Shown in pieces: positions 33,965 to 43,241 of a stretch of 64,000 nucleotides of DNA (positions are counted from its first letter, which is position 1; the number at the start of each line of letters is the position of its first letter). A program made the translations under genes and the position numbers. The DNA lies in NCBI GenBank assembly GCA_018062345.1, contig JAGOSL010000005.1, positions 1-64,000 of the forward strand, read 5' to 3'. The notes under the pieces are model-generated. The model was not told the origin of the DNA. It was given only the letters and a program-made list of their open reading frames with translations, and made no database searches. The stretch is from Pseudomonadota bacterium (GTDB lineage Bacteria > Pseudomonadota > Alphaproteobacteria > Paracaedibacterales > CAITNM01).

Positions 33965-34666
33965 ATGGAAGGTGCATCTCAAGCTGCTTATTTTAACAAT
34001 CTTGCTGACCAATGGTGGGCAAACGACGGGGCATTTAGTGTTTTACATTCAATGAATCCTGCTAGAATCAGTTTTATTAAAAAATTAGTTAATCAATTTT
34101 TTCCTAAGAATGGCCTAAAAAATTTGAATGTGCTTGATGTAGGTTGTGGCGGTGGAATTGTTTGTGAGCCTCTGGCAAGATTAGGTGCAAAAGTTACAGG
34201 AATTGATGCGAGTGAACAGGCCATTTTAGCAGCTCGCGCGCATGCCCATGAATATAATTTATCCATTCAGTACGAGTGTAAATCTTTAAAAGATATAAAA
34301 GAATCGTATGATTTAGTTACATGTTTAGAGGTAGTTGAACATGTAGATAATTTAAGTGATTTTATTCATGAGCTAACAAAAAAAATAAAGGCGGGTGGAA
34401 CTCTTATTGTGTCGACTTTAAATCGCACTGTTTTTTCTTATGTTGTTGGTATTTTGGGAGCTGAGTATATTGCTAAAAAGGTACCTGTTGGTACGCACGA
34501 TTGGCAAAAATTCCTTGAACCCTTTGAGCTAATTTCTTTAGTAGAAAAATATGGAATGAAAGCTGTATCTTTAGAAGGGCTTAATTATTCACTTTTAAAA
34601 CGCGAATGGTACTTAGGTGGGCAGTTACGCATGAATTACATTGTTGGGTTTCAAAAAAAATCTTAG
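33965..34666 (+). CDS. ubiG: Ubiquinone biosynthesis O-methyltransferase
   Basis: It catalyses both O-methylations of ubiquinone synthesis. The 233-residue size is usual and the SAM site is VLDVGCGGGIVCEPLARLG, followed by VTGIDAS, LEVVEHVDN and GTHDWQKF, all typical of UbiG/Coq3. AAGGA sits about eight bases before the ATG. Coq7 and a polyprenyl diphosphate synthase for the same pathway are encoded elsewhere in the window. Its 3' end overlaps that of the divL-like gene by four bases from the opposite strand. Confidence 0.93.
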   Translation: MEGASQAAYFNNLADQWWANDGAFSVLHSMNPARISFIKKLVNQFFPKNGLKNLNVLDVGCGGGIVCEPLARLGAKVTGIDASEQAILAARAHAHEYNLSIQYECKSLKDIKESYDLVTCLEVVEHVDNLSDFIHELTKKIKAGGTLIVSTLNRTVFSYVVGILGAEYIAKKVPVGTHDWQKFLEPFELISLVEKYGMKAVSLEGLNYSLLKREWYLGGQLRMNYIVGFQKKS

Positions 34667-37032
34667 ATTAGAGATGGCTGTTGAATTGGCAAATGGAAAA
34701 TCACTTGTGTTCCTTCGTTGACTTTTGACGTAATGAAAACTTGACCTTGATGCAGCTCAATCAATCGTTTTACTAGAGGCAATCCTAGGCCAGCTCCTTT
34801 TTTTGCTGTATGCGTGCTCGTGCCGTTTTCGAACATATCAAAGATTTTTTGTTGGTCAGACGGGCTGATGCCCACTCCACTGTCTGAAACACACAGGCCA
34901 AACATGTCAGGTTGATCCTCAACATGGAATGCTACAATGCTGATGCGCCCTCCGGGCAAGGTGAATTTTAAAGCTTTGCTCAACAAGTTGAACATTACGT
35001 GCTTCAATCTCTTTTCATCGCCGCTAAAGACATCAATATTTGTATTATTTACAACTGATAGCTCTACCCCTTGATCATATGCGCGATTTTTTATAAGAGC
35101 TGCGCATGATTCCAGAAATCGCTCTAGTTCAATCTCGTGATAATGCAGAGCAAGCTTTCCTGCTTCTATACTTGCTAAATCGATCATATCACTTATAAGT
35201 TGCATCAGTTTTTGGCTGGATTCTGATATGCCTTGGCAGTAATCTAACTGACGCTCGTTTAAAGAGCCAAAATATTGATTGCGCAAAATATCAATAAAAC
35301 CAGCTATCGTGTTTAAGGGGGCGCGTAATTCATAAGAAACATGAGATATAAAATCTGTTTTAAATCTATCGGCCTGCTCCAATGCTTCATTACGTTCTCT
35401 AATTGTTTGTTCAAATTTCCACCGATCAGATATATCAATAAAGCTAAATAAATGAGACCCGTCAGGCAAAGGGATGTAGGAGATTTGAATTTTTAGGCCA
35501 TATGCAGAGTCAAGAAGCTCGGTGGCTGGATGTCTAGTTTCACACAATTCATAAACATGTGTCTCCCAGTAGTTAAATGATTCCTCAAATAATAAGGATT
35601 TGGTTGCTTGCAGTATTTCCGCTACATGAATGCCAGCTTTTTGTTGCTCTTCATTAAGTTGGAGCAGCTCACGAAACGCTTTGTTGCAAAGGCGTAGGCG
35701 CAGATCTCCTCCTACAACTGCCAATCCTTCATGCAAATTATCAATGGTCTCTTTTTGAACAGCAAGCAGAGTATTATAGCCTCGCTCTAAAGCTAATTTG
35801 TCTGTAATATCCTCGAAAATCAACAAAATGCCACCCAAGGCATGTGGTGACAAGATCATCTTCAAAAAAGTGCCGTCTGGCTGATGGTGAATTTCGTGAA
35901 TTGGCTCAAAGATAGTATTGAATAGCGCATTGCGGTTTTCCTTGTGCTTGGGGAAATCATTAACTTCTTGCATTTTTCGACGCTTTCTCAAATCGTCAAG
36001 TACTTCGCTAAATCTTGGCCTGCTATATAAAAATGTTTCCTGAAATTGAAATATTTTAAGATAGGCTGAGTTGAAGTATTGAAGGCGAGTGTCAGCTCCA
36101 TATATTGCTATAGGATTAGAGAGATTCTCCAAAATCTCACGCTGTGCTTGATCATGGCGCTGACGGTCGTTTTCCCATTGTTCTAGTTCTGTAATATCTC
36201 GGGCAAAGCCAATACTACCCTTTGTGGAAACTGAAATCTCTTGTATCTCAAGTAGTCTGCGTTGCCCGTCTATCACAGCATGTTGTTTGGTTGCTATCTG
36301 CTTTTTCTGAGGATCTTGAGTATGCTCGAAAGGTTTTTTTACTAGCTCAAGACTTTCCGCAATAACCCTCGAGGGGGATGTTTCAAGAGCTTTTGCATAA
36401 AAATTATTACAATGGCGAATACGGCCTTGCAGATCTCTAAACCAAATAGCAATTGGAATGTGCTCAACATACTGTCGAAGCATGTCTAACTCCTGCTCAA
36501 ATTCCAAAAATTGCTTGTGTTGGCGTCTTAAATCATTTGAAACGGCCGTAACATCTTGCAAACTTAGAAGGATCATTTGTTTTATCGCAGTATTCTTAAT
36601 TGGAAGAACGTGCTTATAGTGTTCAAATCCAATTAATGATCCGCTTACAATTAATTCTCTTTCATGAGGGTGTTCAATAGTAAGTTGTAAGCTAAATTCG
36701 CCTCCATATGCGTACAAGTGTTGCAAGGCGCGCTGAAATTGACTTAAAGATGATTGGCCAAAAAGCCGGAAAATATCTTGTAACCCAAATGATTGGCTGC
36801 TACCAATCCCCAGCAATTGTAAAAAATGCTGAGAGGTAATAACGTTATCTTCTCCTACGTACCAGCTGCACCATGAGAAGGGAAGATGATGTATAAGTAT
36901 TCTGTGTGCTGCTAATTTAGCTTCGATTGCTTGCTTTTGAAATAGGGCGCGTTTGTAAACAACACCCAAGGCAACTAGGGCTATACAAAGAATAAAAATG
37001 ACAAGTATTGCTAGTTCAGTCAAGATTACCAA
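34663..37032 (-). CDS. divL: DivL-like PAS pseudokinase (tyrosine at the phospho-acceptor site)
   Basis: A 789-residue membrane-linked protein with one N-terminal helix (LAILVIFILCIALVALGVV), several PAS regions (about 190-560) and a histidine-kinase-like end. In the dimerisation helix the motif is HVSYELRAPLN: tyrosine 567 stands where kinases have the phosphorylated histidine, as in Caulobacter DivL (Tyr550). Lysine 686 (NLLSKALKFT) replaces the N-box asparagine that normally binds Mg-ATP, while DSGVGIS and GAGLGLPLV remain. LALERGYNTLLAVQKETIDNLHE resembles DivL-type PAS proteins of other alphaproteobacteria. DivL modulates CckA and hence CtrA. The start is TTG at 37032; no early ATG exists. 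mucR diverges from it. Confidence 0.82.
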   Translation of the reverse strand: MVILTELAILVIFILCIALVALGVVYKRALFQKQAIEAKLAAHRILIHHLPFSWCSWYVGEDNVITSQHFLQLLGIGSSQSFGLQDIFRLFGQSSLSQFQRALQHLYAYGGEFSLQLTIEHPHERELIVSGSLIGFEHYKHVLPIKNTAIKQMILLSLQDVTAVSNDLRRQHKQFLEFEQELDMLRQYVEHIPIAIWFRDLQGRIRHCNNFYAKALETSPSRVIAESLELVKKPFEHTQDPQKKQIATKQHAVIDGQRRLLEIQEISVSTKGSIGFARDITELEQWENDRQRHDQAQREILENLSNPIAIYGADTRLQYFNSAYLKIFQFQETFLYSRPRFSEVLDDLRKRRKMQEVNDFPKHKENRNALFNTIFEPIHEIHHQPDGTFLKMILSPHALGGILLIFEDITDKLALERGYNTLLAVQKETIDNLHEGLAVVGGDLRLRLCNKAFRELLQLNEEQQKAGIHVAEILQATKSLLFEESFNYWETHVYELCETRHPATELLDSAYGLKIQISYIPLPDGSHLFSFIDISDRWKFEQTIRERNEALEQADRFKTDFISHVSYELRAPLNTIAGFIDILRNQYFGSLNERQLDYCQGISESSQKLMQLISDMIDLASIEAGKLALHYHEIELERFLESCAALIKNRAYDQGVELSVVNNTNIDVFSGDEKRLKHVMFNLLSKALKFTLPGGRISIVAFHVEDQPDMFGLCVSDSGVGISPSDQQKIFDMFENGTSTHTAKKGAGLGLPLVKRLIELHQGQVFITSKVNEGTQVIFHLPIQQPSLI

Positions 37033-37221
37033 ACCCTTTCTTAAACAATTCTAACTTGACATTTAATTCTTGAAAAGAGCAAATAATATTGTAAATACCT
37101 GATATGCTTTTTATTCCAATTATAAAGTCTAAAAAAATATTATTTACTGGAAAAAATAGTTTGCGTTTTCAATTAATAGTAACTATAAGTGTAACATGTT
37201 TAAATAATGAATAGGTTATGT

Positions 37222-37698
37222 ATGACTGAATCAACAACTCAACTAGATGTTCTTAACATCACAGCTGATATAGTGTGCGCTTACGTCAGCAATCATTCTG
37301 TAGAAGTTACTGACATTCAAAGTATCATGCAGAAAGTACATAGCGCCGTACAGGATTTGATGCGTCATGGCCAAGGATTTCGTAAATCTGGACCGCTTGT
37401 TCCAGCTGTGCCGATTGAGGAATCAATAAAGGATGATTACATTGTTTGTTTGGAAGATGGTAAAAAGCTTCAAATGTTGAAGCGTCACCTGAATACAGTT
37501 TATAAAATGAGTGTTGATGAATATAGAGAGCGCTGGGGCTTGGCACCTGATTATCCAGTGGTTGCTCCAAATTATGCGCGTCGCCGCAGTCAAATTGCTA
37601 AGAATACAGGTCTAGGTCAAACAGGACGTCGCAAGCGAGTTCAGTTTATTGACAAATCAAAAGCAGCTATTAGCCAAGTTGCTGCTGTTTCTAAATAA
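37222..37698 (+). CDS. mucR: MucR/Ros-family transcriptional regulator
   Basis: A 158-residue DNA-binding regulator. I use the ATG at 37222 after an AGG ribosome site; an ATG 15 bases upstream is in frame. The C-terminal half is conserved: CLEDGKKLQMLKRHLNTVYK, then DEYRERWGLAPDYPVVAPNYARRRS, the MucR DNA-binding fold. It has Cys-x2-Asp rather than a full Cys2-His2 set and lacks the second histidine, like zinc-poor members of the family. In alphaproteobacteria MucR proteins tie cell-cycle, exopolysaccharide and host-interaction genes to the CtrA network. It diverges from the divL-like gene and precedes miaB by eight bases. Confidence 0.88.
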   Translation: MTESTTQLDVLNITADIVCAYVSNHSVEVTDIQSIMQKVHSAVQDLMRHGQGFRKSGPLVPAVPIEESIKDDYIVCLEDGKKLQMLKRHLNTVYKMSVDEYRERWGLAPDYPVVAPNYARRRSQIAKNTGLGQTGRRKRVQFIDKSKAAISQVAAVSK

Positions 37699-37706
37699 AT
37701 TAAGGC

Positions 37707-39062
37707 ATGACTGCAAATTCACAAAAAGTTTATGTAAAAAATTACGGCTGTCAGATGAACGTTTATGACGGGCAGAAGATGGCCGATTTGCTTAAGCCTC
37801 ACGGGTATGCAATTACAGAAACTCCCGAAGATGCAGACGTTGCAATTCTAAATACTTGTCATATTCGTGAAAAAGCAGAACATAAAGTTTTTTCAGATTT
37901 AGGACGTTTATCCGTTGTAAAAAAAAATCGAAAAAAAATAGATCAGCATTCTGATATGATCATTGCTGTTGGTGGCTGCGTTGGGCAAGCTGAAGGCGAA
38001 GAAATTACCCGGCAGGCTCCCTATGTAGACATGGTGTTTGGACCACAGAGTTACCATCGTTTGCCAGAAATGCTGGCTCAGGTTGAGCATAAAGTAAAGG
38101 GTAAGCGGCGTAAGGTCATTGATACTGAATTTCCCGCAGTAACCAAATTTGATTTTTTGCCATCAACGAATGAAACTCCGGTGAGTGCTTTTGTCACTGT
38201 GCAAGAAGGGTGTGATAAATTTTGTCATTTTTGTGTTGTGCCGTATACGCGTGGCGCAGAATACTCAAGATCTGTTAAGAATATTCTGCAAGAAGCAAAA
38301 CACTTGATTGATTTGGGCGCTAAAGAGATTACTTTGCTTGGGCAAAATGTGAATGGTTATCACGGAGAAGGTTTTGATGGTAAAGAATGGTCATTAGGCC
38401 GTTTGATTTATTCACTGGCTGATTTAGATGGTCTAAAACGCATCCGTTACACAACATCTCATCCACTTGATATGCATGATGAATTATACAACGCTCATCG
38501 TGATATCAGCCAATTAATGCCCTTTTTGCACTTGCCTGTGCAATCAGGTAGTGACCGTATTCTAGCTGAGATGAACAGAAAACATAAGGCAGCAGATTAT
38601 TTGCGAATTATTGAAAAACTGCGCGCTGCGCGCCCCGACATAGCGTTTTCATCAGATTTTATTGTTGGGTATCCTGGGGAAACATCTAAGGATCACCAGG
38701 ACACCCTTGCATTGATTAAAGAAGTTGGGTATGCACAAGCCTATTCCTTTAAATACAGTCCACGTCCTGGAACTCCTGCAAGTATTTTACAAGCTCAAGT
38801 GCCAGAAGAAATAAAAGTTGCACGACTTGCTGAATTGCAGAACTTATTAAATGAGCAACAAACTGCATTTAATCGATCTAAAGTAGGGGAAACCTTAGAA
38901 GTCTTATTTGATAGGGAAGGAAAATTCCCTGGGCAAATTATTGGAAAAACTGCTTATATGCAATCAGTAACATTAGAAGGTGATTCTTCATCATTTGGTA
39001 ACTTTTTGAACGTTAGAATAAAACATGGATTTGAAAATAGCTTGAGCGGAGAACGTATTTGA
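37707..39062 (+). CDS. miaB: tRNA-2-methylthio-N6-adenosine synthase MiaB
   Basis: A radical-SAM methylthiotransferase that modifies A37 of tRNAs reading codons starting with U. At 451 residues it has three parts. The N-terminal domain with cysteines in VKNYGCQMNVYD, LNTCHIREKAEHK and VGGCVGQAEG binds one Fe-S cluster. The radical-SAM motif is CDKFCHFC. The C-terminal TRAM domain ends near LEGDSSSFGNFLNVRIK. All cluster cysteines are present. It starts eight bases after mucR and overlaps phoH by four bases. Confidence 0.95.
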   Translation: MTANSQKVYVKNYGCQMNVYDGQKMADLLKPHGYAITETPEDADVAILNTCHIREKAEHKVFSDLGRLSVVKKNRKKIDQHSDMIIAVGGCVGQAEGEEITRQAPYVDMVFGPQSYHRLPEMLAQVEHKVKGKRRKVIDTEFPAVTKFDFLPSTNETPVSAFVTVQEGCDKFCHFCVVPYTRGAEYSRSVKNILQEAKHLIDLGAKEITLLGQNVNGYHGEGFDGKEWSLGRLIYSLADLDGLKRIRYTTSHPLDMHDELYNAHRDISQLMPFLHLPVQSGSDRILAEMNRKHKAADYLRIIEKLRAARPDIAFSSDFIVGYPGETSKDHQDTLALIKEVGYAQAYSFKYSPRPGTPASILQAQVPEEIKVARLAELQNLLNEQQTAFNRSKVGETLEVLFDREGKFPGQIIGKTAYMQSVTLEGDSSSFGNFLNVRIKHGFENSLSGERI

Positions 39063-40027
39063 GCGACCATAATGGTGTACATTTAGAATTTGCAGACAAC
39101 GTATTATTTTCGCAACTTGTTGGGCCAGCCGATACAAATATAGCTCATATAGAAAATCGTTTTGGTGTGGTTATCGCCGTCCGGGGTAACCATATTTCAA
39201 TAAGTGGTTCTGATGCAGATATCGATGCAGCAAAAAGTACGTTGCAGTATCTATATGCCCAGCTAACAAGAGGAAAAGCAATCGATGCATTAACTCTTGA
39301 GGAAGCGATTCGTATCGTAAGTAGCTCTGTTAGTTTCCAACAAAATGAAACAAATACTCCGAATGGAAAAATTAGCATTGCAACAAAACGAAAAATAATC
39401 TTTCCTCGGACTGTTAATCAAGGCGAATATCTTAGTGCCATGCAGGCAAAAGATATGATTTTTGGAATTGGTCCTGCCGGTACTGGAAAGACATATCTTG
39501 CAGTAGCCGTTGGAGTGTCAATGTTGATTGCAGGGAAGGTTGACAAAATTATTCTAACGCGTCCAGCAGTTGAAGCAGGAGAAAAACTTGGTTTTTTACC
39601 TGGTGATATGCGAGAAAAAGTTGATCCATATTTGCGACCTCTTTATGATGCTATGCATGATATGCTTCCAGCAGATCAAGTTGAGCGAAGGCTTACGAAT
39701 GGAGAAATTGAGATCGCTCCGCTTGCTTTTATGCGCGGTCGCACTCTCTCTAATGCTTTTGTCATATTGGACGAGGCTCAAAACACAACTCCCGTTCAAA
39801 TGAAAATGTTTTTAACAAGACTTGGGCATAATGCTCGTATGGTTATTACTGGTGATCTTTCTCAGATTGATTTGCCAATTGGTATAGAGTCAGGCCTGAA
39901 GCAGGCTGTAAGAGTTTTAAAAAATATTCCAGATATTAGCTTTGTTGTTTTTGATGAGAACGACGTTGTCAGACATCCTATAGTCTCTAAAATTGTCGCT
40001 GCTTATGATAAAGAAGTAAAAGCATAA
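39059..40027 (+). CDS. phoH: PhoH family ATPase
   Basis: A 322-residue PhoH-like protein, a P-loop ATPase often linked to RNA metabolism and to YbeY. The N-terminal KH-like segment (LVGPADTNIAHIENRFGVVIAVRGNHI) precedes Walker A GPAGTGKTYLA, RPAVEAGEKLGFLPGD and Walker B VILDEAQN. The start is a TTG that overlaps the miaB stop. miaB-phoH-ybeY-corC is a classic conserved order and all four genes overlap or nearly touch here. Confidence 0.93.
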   Translation: MSDHNGVHLEFADNVLFSQLVGPADTNIAHIENRFGVVIAVRGNHISISGSDADIDAAKSTLQYLYAQLTRGKAIDALTLEEAIRIVSSSVSFQQNETNTPNGKISIATKRKIIFPRTVNQGEYLSAMQAKDMIFGIGPAGTGKTYLAVAVGVSMLIAGKVDKIILTRPAVEAGEKLGFLPGDMREKVDPYLRPLYDAMHDMLPADQVERRLTNGEIEIAPLAFMRGRTLSNAFVILDEAQNTTPVQMKMFLTRLGHNARMVITGDLSQIDLPIGIESGLKQAVRVLKNIPDISFVVFDENDVVRHPIVSKIVAAYDKEVKA

Positions 40028-40029
40028 TT

Positions 40030-40539
40030 ATGTTGGACGATAGTAGTAATCTTGATGTGTTGATTGATGTTGATGACGAACGCTGGCTTGAGTGGCACAC
40101 ACCTGATCAGTGGCACAACTTGCTGCATAAGGTCATCTATCAGGTGCTTGATGAGCTGAAAATACAAGCAAAAGTAGAAGTTAGTGTTTTGCTCACTAAT
40201 AACGCTGAAATTCATGCATTGAATCTTGAATACCGTGATAAAGACAAGTCTACGAATGTGCTGTCTTTTCCAAATTTAAGCGAAGAAGAATTGCGTTTTT
40301 TGCATAAAGAGCAAGCATATCCCATTATGCTCGGAGATCTCGTCTTAGCTTTTGAAACTCTTCTAGAAGAAGCAAAGGAAGAAAAAAAAACTTTTCTGGA
40401 TCACTTTAACCATTTAACGGTTCATGGTATGTTGCACCTGTTGGGATACGATCATGAATCTGATGATGAAGAAGAGTGTATGCAGGAAAAAGAAGTAAAA
40501 GTCTTAAAATCTCTTAACGTTAACAACCCGTATCAGTGA
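40030..40539 (+). CDS. ybeY: Endoribonuclease YbeY
   Basis: A metal-dependent endoribonuclease for 16S rRNA 3' processing and ribosome quality control. At 169 residues it carries the H3 zinc signature HGMLHLLGYDH and the VLSFP stretch typical of the family. The stop is adjacent to phoH upstream and overlaps the corC start region. The N-terminal 20 residues are acidic and variable. Confidence 0.95.
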   Translation: MLDDSSNLDVLIDVDDERWLEWHTPDQWHNLLHKVIYQVLDELKIQAKVEVSVLLTNNAEIHALNLEYRDKDKSTNVLSFPNLSEEELRFLHKEQAYPIMLGDLVLAFETLLEEAKEEKKTFLDHFNHLTVHGMLHLLGYDHESDDEEECMQEKEVKVLKSLNVNNPYQ

Positions 40540-40541
40540 TT

Positions 40542-41354
40542 ATGGCACTTAAAGATCTCATAAAATTTTTTAAAAAATCTGAACCCGAAACTCTTCGAGG
40601 TACTATAGAAGAGTTGATTGAAGAAAGTGAAGAGGAAGAGCCGTCGATTGAGTCCGGAGAGCGCGCGCTCTTAGAAAATGTGCTAAATCTACGCGATTTA
40701 ACTGCTCAAGATGTTATGATTCCTAGGGCGGATATTATTTCATCCACGATTACTGGTGATGCAGACGAAATGCTTCAGCTTATGGTTAAGCATAATCTAA
40801 GTTTCTTGCCTATTTGCAGTGATACCTTGGATCATATAGTCGGGGTTATTCATATAAAAGACGTACTAGCTTGGATTCAAAATGGACGACAAACACCAAT
40901 AAAGCATCTGGTTAAAGACGTCTTATTTATTCCTCCTTCAATGCGTACTCTTGATTTATTGGTGCAAATGCGAGAATCGGCGTCACGAATCGCATTTGTT
41001 GTGGATGAGTACGGCGGTATAGATGGGTTGGTTACTTTCTCAAATGTGATTAGTGAAGTGATTGGTGATATCCAAGATGCAAGCGAGCAAGACTCAAAAC
41101 AAATTGAAATAAAAGCAGATGGCACTGTTATAGCTGACGGTCGCGTGCCTTTAGAAGAGTTGCATGAAGTTTTGGGTAGTTTTCCTATGTTAAGCATAGA
41201 AGATAATGATATAGATACTATTGGTGGTTTAGTTGTGTGCTTAGCTGGACGTGTGCCGGTTCGGGGGGAAATCATTCGTCATCCTCAAGGTGGTGAGTTT
41301 GAGGTGCTTGAAGCCGATCCTCGCCGTATTCGCCGCCTAAAAATGCGCCCTTAA
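40542..41354 (+). CDS. corC: CorC/TlyC-like CBS-domain protein
   Basis: A 270-residue protein with two CBS domains (MIPRADIISS...VGVIHIKDVL and the MRTLDLLVQMRES...VVDEYGGIDGLVT pair) and a C-terminal CorC_HlyC domain (GRVPLEELHEVLGSF ... VPVRGEIIRHP). Family members are linked to magnesium and cobalt efflux or act as TlyC-type hemolysins. No DUF21 membrane part is fused, so it is the soluble form. A GTG two codons upstream overlaps the ybeY stop and is an alternative start. Confidence 0.9.
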   Translation: MALKDLIKFFKKSEPETLRGTIEELIEESEEEEPSIESGERALLENVLNLRDLTAQDVMIPRADIISSTITGDADEMLQLMVKHNLSFLPICSDTLDHIVGVIHIKDVLAWIQNGRQTPIKHLVKDVLFIPPSMRTLDLLVQMRESASRIAFVVDEYGGIDGLVTFSNVISEVIGDIQDASEQDSKQIEIKADGTVIADGRVPLEELHEVLGSFPMLSIEDNDIDTIGGLVVCLAGRVPVRGEIIRHPQGGEFEVLEADPRRIRRLKMRP

Positions 41355-41704
41355 CTACTTTGACTGAGCCTTTTTAAGATTTGTTATAAGTGTCTTTAAT
41401 AAAGTTGTAATAATAGGAGGGGATTGCCTTAAAGCTTCTAGAAGCTTATCCCCGTCAATGTTAATGATTGTTGTTATTCAGTAGCGGTGACTGTTGCTGC
41501 TCGCGCTGATTTATCAATAATAGACATCTCACCAAATATTTGGCCTGCTGATAAAGAACCCAGTACGATTTTTTTGCCCGAAGAATCATTTTTCCAGACC
41601 TCAACTTTTCCCTTTTCAATAATGCAAATATGACTGCCTGGGCGGCCTTCTTCTACAATGATATCTCCAACATCATACAAACAGCGACTTTGAATTTCAC
41701 TCAT
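41355..41704 (-). pseudogene. Frameshifted cyclic-nucleotide-binding domain protein
   Basis: Read from the ATG at 41704, the first 76 residues are a good cNMP-binding N-part (YDVGDIIVEEGRPGSHICII, then GQIFGEMSIIDKSARAATV with the phosphate-binding cassette) and end at a stop (41474). The missing end lies in another frame immediately after: INIDGDKLLEALRQSPPIIT then LLKTLITNLKKAQSK, stopping at 41355. One extra A in the GAATAAC stretch would restore a domain of about 116 residues. The gene is therefore frameshifted here, unless the shift is a sequencing error or is used in expression. It converges on corC without a gap. Confidence 0.8.
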
Positions 41705-41755
41705 GGGTATTATCTTTGGTATTTTGGACTATCTTACCTTCAATAAGTTAATTTT

Positions 41756-42712
41756 TTATAAACCCCATTTTTCCGAGTAATTTATCTTCAAGCTTTTAAC
41801 CCATACAACGATAGCCCAGCCTTGATGGCACAAAGAAATTGCTATAGGAATATAAAATAGTAAAGTCATAATGCCTAATGCTAACTGAGCAGCAATGATA
41901 ATTACTAAATTTCTATATAATGATCCATATTTTATCCATAAAAATGTTACGTAGCTCAATGTTGTTAGGGCAAGTAAGCGATGTAGCCACTGCACCGTTA
42001 CTTGATTATTAATAAAATTTTTCCAAAAAGGATTGTAAAAATTCCATTCTGCCGGTATCCACTGACCCTCCATAAGAGGGAAAGTGTTATAAATCAATCC
42101 TGCTTTCAATCCCGCAACAAAGGTCCCATAAACAATTGTGAGTGCAATTAATACTAACAACGTAATATTCCTTGGATGAATCTTTTTAAATATTTTTCCT
42201 TCCATCTTCCACAGAGACATCAGCAATGCTGATAGTATGAAAAAAGCCATAATAAAATGTGCACATAAACGAATGTGACTAACTGCGGGGGTTGCTTTTA
42301 ATCCGCTTTTTACCATCCACCAGCCAATGATTCCTTGAAGTCCGCCTAGTGTAAAAATAAGAATCAAACGCTTCTTAAGCCAGGTAGGAATGTTTTTAAA
42401 TAAAAAAAATAAAGGCAGAATAACAAGAAGTCCGACAAATTTACCTAGTAAACGGTGTCCATATTCCCACCAATAAATTTCCTTAAATTTACCTAATGAC
42501 ATGCCTTTATTAACTTGTTTATATTCAGGAGTCTTCTTGTATAAATCAAATTCTTTCTCCCATGTTTGTTGAGACAAAGGAGGCAATACACTCAAAGGCT
42601 TCCACTCAGCCATAGAAAGTCCAGAGTGAGTAAGGCGTGTTGCGCCTCCTATAGTGATCATCATCACAACTGCGGCTATTAAAGTTTTTAGCCAAATCTT
42701 AATATCAACCAC
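41756..42712 (-). CDS. ctaA: Heme A synthase
   Basis: An eight-helix membrane enzyme that oxidises heme O to heme A for cytochrome c oxidase. At 318 residues, with GGATRLTHSGLSMAEWKPL, the YWWEYGHRLLGK histidine motif, LGGLQGIIGWWMVKSGL and a late WLHRLLAL heme histidine, it is the Cox15-type form of alphaproteobacteria and mitochondria. The start is GTG. The presence of heme A means the cell can make an aa3-type oxidase. The 205 bases on the upstream side hold no gene I can support. Confidence 0.93.
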   Translation of the reverse strand: MVDIKIWLKTLIAAVVMMITIGGATRLTHSGLSMAEWKPLSVLPPLSQQTWEKEFDLYKKTPEYKQVNKGMSLGKFKEIYWWEYGHRLLGKFVGLLVILPLFFLFKNIPTWLKKRLILIFTLGGLQGIIGWWMVKSGLKATPAVSHIRLCAHFIMAFFILSALLMSLWKMEGKIFKKIHPRNITLLVLIALTIVYGTFVAGLKAGLIYNTFPLMEGQWIPAEWNFYNPFWKNFINNQVTVQWLHRLLALTTLSYVTFLWIKYGSLYRNLVIIIAAQLALGIMTLLFYIPIAISLCHQGWAIVVWVKSLKINYSEKWGL

Positions 42713-42917
42713 AAAGAAAATCTTTTTAAATTTCTTCTAACGTACGGTGACATAGAAAATTCAACAAGCTAATTTGTGAGCTCTTGGAAATCTTGAGGGG
42801 GATTGCTACATAAATTACTATGTATTTGGGGCAATATTTACTTTTGGGCGTTGATTAATTTTTTGAATCAATCTTCATTCTGGGGTACACTGCAAAAAAA
42901 TAACTTAGAGTTTATTT

Positions 42918-43217
42918 ATGGTAATTTTGGCACCTCTGCTCCATGTTTTGTACGATTTACTTAGTCTTTATAAGCTAGGATTGGCTATTTACATTATTTT
43001 AGGATGGCTCGAAGCATTTGATGTGGTTAATAAATATAATTCTGTAGTTTACAGCATTCATAATTTTCTCCAAAGCATTACTGAGCCAGCTTTAGCTCCT
43101 ATTCGTAGAATTATCCCACCTGTCGGAGGCTGGGATTTGTCACCTATTGCTTTGTTTTTTATTATTCATTTTTTTCAAGAAGTGCTCTTGGAAATTTTAA
43201 AAAAATTCCCATCTTAA
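42918..43217 (+). CDS. yggT: YggT family membrane protein
   Basis: A 99-residue membrane protein with two hydrophobic regions and the family motif (LQSITEPALAPIRRIIPPVGGWDLSPI). YggT proteins are widespread, with proposed links to cell-shape or osmotic adaptation, but no fixed biochemical role. Twenty-four bases separate it from rbfA and both probably share a promoter in the preceding gap. Confidence 0.85.
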   Translation: MVILAPLLHVLYDLLSLYKLGLAIYIILGWLEAFDVVNKYNSVVYSIHNFLQSITEPALAPIRRIIPPVGGWDLSPIALFFIIHFFQEVLLEILKKFPS

Positions 43218-43241
43218 ATATTAAATGCGAAGGGAAAATTC

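Noticed and set aside
40877-41275. A 132-codon minus-strand frame opposite corC.
   Set aside because: It lies fully inside corC, whose CBS and CorC domains are intact.
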